Virus record (IMG/VR): IMGVR_UViG_3300047444_000148
Location: 1 to 40,721 of that record
From: a virus
Reading direction: 5' to 3' (one strand)
Length of the DNA stretch: 40,721 bases
Positions 38,333 to 40,721 of the stretch are shown in pieces. The translations under genes were made by a program, and so were the position numbers. Below the pieces are notes generated by a model that did no database searches, was not told where the DNA came from, and was given only the letters and a program-made list of their open reading frames with translations. How positions within the stretch are numbered: position 1 is the first letter of the stretch; the number at the start of each line of letters is the position of its first letter.

Positions 38333-39049
38333 TCAGTTGTCGAACCGAATTCCGTTTTCGTCACGATCGCGTGCATATTCGCGATGCCCGTTCATCTGCC
38401 CTGCGTACTGCGCGAACTTTCTTGCTCCGAACAGCGTTTCCGGTCTCAGGAATTCGGCCATCTTCGGATCGTTCCCCCAGGCCCTTACCTTTCCGTCGAT
38501 TACTGCCTTGATCTCGTCGACCGTGGCGCCTTCCCTGATTCGTGCCATCACAAGCTCTGTGTTCGCCTTCACATTCCTGAAAGATCGCCCTGACTTCTCA
38601 TTCAGGTAATCGATGATTTCGGATGCAGGGTCCGGCTTGCCGGGCAATGTCTTTTCTGTCTCTGTCTCTGTCTCTGTCTCTGTCTCTTGTGCGGAAGCGC
38701 TACGCTTTGCTAGCGGCTTGCTAGCATCAGCTTGAGACTTGCTTGCATCAGACGCAAAGTCTTGATCCGTAAGCACTTCTAAAAAGCCGACTTCAATAAG
38801 AGGACCGAAATCAGGAGGGCCGCTCAGATATGCAACTCGCTGGATATAGCGAGGGTTATCCGGAATCTGATTGTCCGTAGCAGCTGCTAGCAACATGCAA
38901 GCAATTGCTAGCACCCTGCTAGCATCGTCTACAGAAACCCACGTTTCGCTAGCAAGAAGGTCGCGATGGAGTTTGATCCAAGGAGGATTTCTGTCCTTGT
39001 AGTGCTGGAAGCGCTCCCAGTTCTTGATGCGGTAGTACGTACCCATCAT
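38333..39049 (-). CDS. Replisome organizer / replication initiator
   Basis: 238 residues; GAAGGGGGA precedes two adjacent ATGs (39049 and 39046, the second better spaced). The N-terminal domain (YYRIKNWERFQHYKDRNPPW, then LHRDLLASETW) is a winged-helix type found in phage initiators. A linker with five Glu-Thr repeats follows. Residues about 145-220 match the conserved C-terminal domain of phage replication proteins (IIDYLNEKSGRSFR, then KTVIDGKV-like and FLRPETLFGARKF). It contains iteron-like repeats and precedes the helicase gene, like λ O before P. Confidence 0.85.
   Translation of the reverse strand: MMGTYYRIKNWERFQHYKDRNPPWIKLHRDLLASETWVSVDDASRVLAIACMLLAAATDNQIPDNPRYIQRVAYLSGPPDFGPLIEVGFLEVLTDQDFASDASKSQADASKPLAKRSASAQETETETETETEKTLPGKPDPASEIIDYLNEKSGRSFRNVKANTELVMARIREGATVDEIKAVIDGKVRAWGNDPKMAEFLRPETLFGARKFAQYAGQMNGHREYARDRDENGIRFDN
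38656..38685. repeat. Hexanucleotide repeat CTGTCT x5
   Basis: Five perfect copies of CTGTCT encode five Glu-Thr pairs in the linker of the organizer. Copy changes keep the frame, so the linker length may vary between relatives. Confidence 0.9.
38709..38953. other. ori: Iteron-like GCTAGC repeats, putative replication origin
   Basis: Six copies of the palindrome GCTAGC, most as TGCTAGCA, at 38709, 38720, 38886, 38907, 38918 and 38948, with a degenerate GCTTGC at 38741. Spacings of 11, 21, 11 and 30 bases are close to whole helical turns. They lie inside the replisome organizer gene, as λ iterons lie inside O. Confidence 0.6.
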
Positions 39050-39153
39050 TCCCCCTTCAGGTCAAACAGACTGAATGCCTTTACGACCGTGGTTGAGGAA
39101 ATCCACCCCAGGCAGTACGCGCGCATCACGACTCGCTTCAAAACACTTTTCAT
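39046..39153 (-). CDS. Small protein preceding the replication genes (35 aa)
   Basis: The ATG at 39153 follows TTGGGGTAGCC, and the TGA overlaps the organizer's start. It begins MKSVLKRVVMRAYCLGWISS and ends FSLFDLKGE, a pattern I associate with short phage proteins placed between regulator and replication genes. The basic, amphipathic helix is plausible for a real product. Confidence 0.6.
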   Translation of the reverse strand: MKSVLKRVVMRAYCLGWISSTTVVKAFSLFDLKGE

Positions 39154-39202
39154 GGCTACCCCAAGCTTTTTCTATGTGACGATCCGACTTTAGAGGGGTC
39201 CT

Positions 39203-39466
39203 TCAATCGCCCTCTTCAGGACCCATTCCAGCGACCATGAACATGCGGGTTTTATATAACCTAGCTACATGTTCACGCCCATACACCCGAATCATCATCA
39301 ATTCACGAATGAACTCGGAGGTTCCCATGCCTGCTTCGTAAGCCAGTCGGTCAAGTTCGTCTTTGGTCTCTTCGTCGACCCGAACCTTGACTTCAGCCGT
39401 CAATTTCCCGAGCGTGGTGGTGCGCCGTCCTAGTGCCATGCCTTCCCCTATTTGGTTGTCGTCCAT
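39203..39466 (-). CDS. Ribbon-helix-helix DNA-binding protein
   Basis: 87 residues from the ATG at 39466 (GAGGTCAC upstream); an in-frame ATG at 39439 gives 78 residues. LTAEVKVRVDEETKDELDRL is the RHH strand and first helix, and YEAGMGTSEFIRELMMIRVY the second helix, with the GMGTSEFIR turn. It is placed where λ has cII, so it may tune early transcription or act as an auxiliary repressor. Its ribosome site is in a predicted stem (39471-39534). Confidence 0.78.
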   Translation of the reverse strand: MDDNQIGEGMALGRRTTTLGKLTAEVKVRVDEETKDELDRLAYEAGMGTSEFIRELMMIRVYGREHVARLYKTRMFMVAGMGPEEGD

Positions 39467-39470
39467 GTGA

Positions 39471-39534
39471 CCTCGTAGTACTAAGGGCCGCTGTACGGCT
39501 CTGGCTATTGCTGTTGCGTGTGGGTGCTACGAGG
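39471..39534 (-). promoter_or_regulatory. Inverted repeat that could hide the RHH ribosome site
   Basis: CCTCGTAG (39471-39478) and CTACGAGG (39527-39534) are exact reverse complements. In the leftward RNA the 3' arm includes the GAGG just before the RHH start at 39466. A smaller stem GCCG/CGGC (39487-39499 region) lies inside. The structure could block translation or act as an attenuator after the cro-like gene. Confidence 0.5.
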
Positions 39535-39541
39535 CTGCGGG

Positions 39542-39742
39542 TTATGCCGCTGCTTGTTCTGTTGCGTGTTCTTCCAGGTCGGCGAAAAGCTCGGGCCTGA
39601 CGAGTCGGAGCCATTGCAGACGCAGTTTCGGGATGCCCTTCTTGCGCCATCCGGAGATCGACGCGGGTTCGATCTCGAAGTAATTAGCGGCCGCAGTCGT
39701 GCCGCCCATGCGGTCAATCACGGTGTTGGCTAAGGAAATCAT
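39542..39742 (-). CDS. cro: Cro-like repressor
   Basis: 66 residues; GAGGCACCCC precedes the ATG. The sequence MISLANTVIDRMGGTTAAAN, then YFEIEPASISGWRKKGIPKL is a Cro/YdaS-type helix-turn-helix: helix 2 at about TTAAANYF and the recognition helix at about PASISGWRKKG. It should bind the operators between itself and the CI-like gene and switch off lysogenic transcription. It is the first gene of the leftward early operon. Confidence 0.85.
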   Translation of the reverse strand: MISLANTVIDRMGGTTAAANYFEIEPASISGWRKKGIPKLRLQWLRLVRPELFADLEEHATEQAAA

Positions 39743-39770
39743 GGGGTGCCTCGCTGTTTAACTAGCCCCT

Positions 39771-39799
39771 ATGTTAGCCAAACCTAATCCAGAAAGCAA
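39771..39799 (-). promoter_or_regulatory. Promoter of the cro-like early-left operon
   Basis: On the minus strand, -35 TTGCTT (39799-39794) and -10 TAACAT (39776-39771) are separated by 17 bases. An operator, TTAGGTTTGGCTAA, fills the spacer and touches the -10. The sequence GGATTAGG occurs at the same place in the spacer of the rightward promoter at 40561. Confidence 0.7.
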
Positions 39800-39881
39800 G
39801 TCATACCTAACTATAAAGTTGCCCACGCCTAATTATTCGGACGCGAGCATACCTAAGATGCCACCTGATAGGCTTGCCTAA
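39774..39881. promoter_or_regulatory. Operator array between cro-like and CI-like genes
   Basis: Five CCTAA half-sites at 39783, 39806, 39828, 39852 and 39877, spaced 22-25 bases (about two helical turns). The outer two are nearly complete copies of TTAGG-N4-CCTAA: TTAGCCAAACCTAA (39774-39787) in the cro promoter and ATAGGCTTGCCTAA (39868-39881) ending on the CI start codon. The three inner ones are mainly half-sites. A clear CI promoter was not found; TAAGAT at 39854 may be its -10. Confidence 0.7.
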
Positions 39882-40348
39882 TGAACTGGAACCGAAGAAT
39901 TACTGAAGCCAGAGAAGCCCGCTCGATGTCCAAGGCGGAGTTGGCGCGCGCCTGTAATGTGTCGGCGCCGACCGTGACCGACTGGGAAAGCGGGAAAATA
40001 AAAAACCTCGACGCGGCCAATATGCTGACGATCTGCGAGGTTTTGGGAGTCGAACCCCGGTGGCTAGTGTGGGGATTTGAGAGCGGCAAATCGCCGAACA
40101 GAGGGGACTTCGTGCCTATTACCGGCGAAGCAAAAAAGCTAATTCAGTGCGTCATGCGTCTGGACAAGGGGGGGCCAAAAGTACGACAAACGTTTGCTTA
40201 CACTCTCGGCATCCTTGAAATTGTCGAAAGATTGGGATTGGTACATGATGCCGATGTGGTGGCCGAGCTTGCAGAACAGGAGCAGCTCTTGGCACTCCAC
40301 GCCGAGCCATCTAGGGTTTTAAAACATGCCCCCCGCAAGCACAAATGA
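39881..40348 (+). CDS. CI-like prophage repressor without peptidase domain
   Basis: 155 residues. Residues 4-62 are an XRE helix-turn-helix (RRITEAREARSMSKAELARA, then NVSAPTVTDWESGKIKNLD, ICEVLGVEPRWLVWG). The C-terminal part is helical (EAKKLIQCVMRLDKG, ILEIVERLGLVHDADVVAEL) and is not an S24/LexA-type self-cleaving domain. The ribosome site is weak (AGG eight bases upstream), and an operator overlaps the start, so autoregulation is likely. It probably represses both the leftward (39771-39799) and rightward (40561-40589) promoters. Confidence 0.82.
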   Translation: MNWNRRITEAREARSMSKAELARACNVSAPTVTDWESGKIKNLDAANMLTICEVLGVEPRWLVWGFESGKSPNRGDFVPITGEAKKLIQCVMRLDKGGPKVRQTFAYTLGILEIVERLGLVHDADVVAELAEQEQLLALHAEPSRVLKHAPRKHK

Positions 40349-40499
40349 AAAAACCATCGTCAGCATGGACCTTTACCGGCAGCGTCGAACTGTCGAATCC
40401 AAGCAGAAGGAGTCAACCGATCCGGCCGAAGAAGCGTTAAACGAAATCGCCCGATACCTTCTGATGGCCGTCAAGGTCATCACGTCCAGGCGTCACTAA
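40326..40499 (+). CDS. Small protein downstream of the repressor (57 aa)
   Basis: The ATG at 40326 lies inside the end of the repressor gene (23-base overlap), and the frame ends at TAA 40497-40499, just before the terminator. It starts MPPASTNEKTIVSMDLYRQR, with a helical end EIARYLLMAVKVITSRRH. An ATG at 40365 is an alternative. Probably co-transcribed with the repressor; function unknown. Confidence 0.55.
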   Translation: MPPASTNEKTIVSMDLYRQRRTVESKQKESTDPAEEALNEIARYLLMAVKVITSRRH

Positions 40500-40505
40500 T
40501 TCCCC

Positions 40506-40529
40506 AACCCGCTTCGGCGGGTTTTTTTT
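40506..40529 (+). terminator. Terminator of the repressor operon
   Basis: AACCCGC, loop TTCG, GCGGGTT, then a run of eight T. It closes the repressor operon and shields the following operator/promoter from read-through. Confidence 0.93.
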
Positions 40530-40539
40530 GCCCTACGGC

Positions 40540-40553
40540 TTAGGCATGCCGAA
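40540..40553. promoter_or_regulatory. Upstream operator of the early-right promoter
   Basis: TTAGGCATGCCGAA matches TTAGG-N4-CCTAA with one mismatch. Its centre is 33 bases (about three turns) from the perfect operator at 40573-40586, so repressor dimers could cooperate. Confidence 0.65.
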
Positions 40554-40560
40554 ATATCTG

Positions 40561-40589
40561 TTGACATGTGGATTAGGCGCGCCTAAGAT
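40561..40589 (+). promoter_or_regulatory. Early-right promoter with internal operator
   Basis: -35 TTGACA (40561-40566, perfect) and -10 TAAGAT (40584-40589) with a 17-base spacer. The perfect palindrome TTAGGCGCGCCTAA (40573-40586) overlaps the spacer and -10. Transcription should start near 40596 and, on the circular map, run through the leader into the gene at 183. Confidence 0.85.
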
Positions 40590-40596
40590 ACATCCA

Positions 40597-40721
40597 TGCA
40601 CTGAAGAACAAGCAGCGCATCGGATAGCCCGGCAACGTGAGTTGGGAATGTCTAGCCCGAACTGCAATCGGGCCGACCGGATGACCTGGCGAAATCGGAG
40701 CCAGCGACGCGACAGAGCCGA
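40597..40721. repeat. Terminal direct repeat, right copy
   Basis: Identical to bases 1-125; see the left copy. It begins directly after the promoter region, at about the expected transcription start. Confidence 0.95.

Noticed and set aside
39393-39650. 85-codon minus-strand frame between the RHH and cro-like genes
   Set aside because: Low-complexity Arg/Thr/Ser content, no ribosome site, and it overlaps two recognised regulators in other frames.
1-40721. tRNA genes, CRISPR arrays and insertion sequences
   Set aside because: No tRNA cloverleaf, regularly spaced repeat array, transposase motif or terminal inverted repeat pair was noticed by eye. A dedicated search could still find a degenerate one.

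Overview
The window is the complete or nearly complete genome of a temperate, short-tailed (podovirus-type) phage with a lambdoid regulatory plan. The first 125 bases recur exactly as the last 125, so it is best read as a circular map. The GC-rich coding style, the combination of λ-type Bet/Exo/Xis/Int with P22-like tail-hub proteins, and the general look of the genes suggest a Burkholderia-type betaproteobacterial host. The host is an inference from style, because no host gene is present.

Immunity and early-right region (39.5-40.7 kb, continuing at base 1): a Cro-like protein is read leftward and a CI-like repressor rightward, with repeated operators (consensus TTAGG-N4-CCTAA) between them. 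A strong terminator follows the CI operon. A second promoter, with a perfect operator between its -35 and -10, then fires rightward across the map junction. It gives a structured leader of about 180 nt and an early operon of many tiny overlapping genes (several single-span membrane peptides), Bet and YqaJ exonuclease, a cytosine-methyltransferase-like protein, two Ea22-like proteins, Xis, Int, and a protein that joins an Int-like arm-binding domain to a GIY-YIG nuclease. The following 290 bases carry IHF-like sites and a 10-bp inverted repeat and are the best attP candidate. They are followed by an O-acyltransferase gene, a likely lysogenic-conversion gene.

Early-left region (39.7 down to 32.8 kb, minus strand): Cro-like protein, a ribbon-helix-helix protein, a replisome organizer containing iteron-like repeats (putative origin), a Toprim primase-helicase, a PD-(D/E)XK-like protein, a frameshifted XRE regulator, a nin-like run of start/stop-overlapping genes including NinB and an HNH protein, and a helix-turn-helix protein proposed to be a Q-like antiterminator.

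Late region (32.8 down to 8.5 kb, minus strand): a near-consensus promoter is followed after about 50-70 nt by an intrinsic terminator, as in Q-controlled late operons. Beyond it come terminase, portal, scaffold, SU10-type major capsid protein, a glycan-binding/propeller tailspike, small structural proteins, a tail fibre, a gp4-like adaptor, a gp10-like hub, ejection-type proteins (one with a lytic transglycosylase domain), a fibre with an S74-type chaperone, and a lysis cassette with three small membrane/coiled-coil proteins, a T4-type lysozyme, a holin candidate and a lipoprotein. Intrinsic terminators lie inside this long operon, which fits processive antitermination.

Nearly all genes are joined by ATGA, TGATG or longer overlaps. 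I used these junctions to choose starts and to find about fifteen genes shorter than 60 codons. No tRNA, CRISPR array, insertion sequence or reverse transcriptase was seen.
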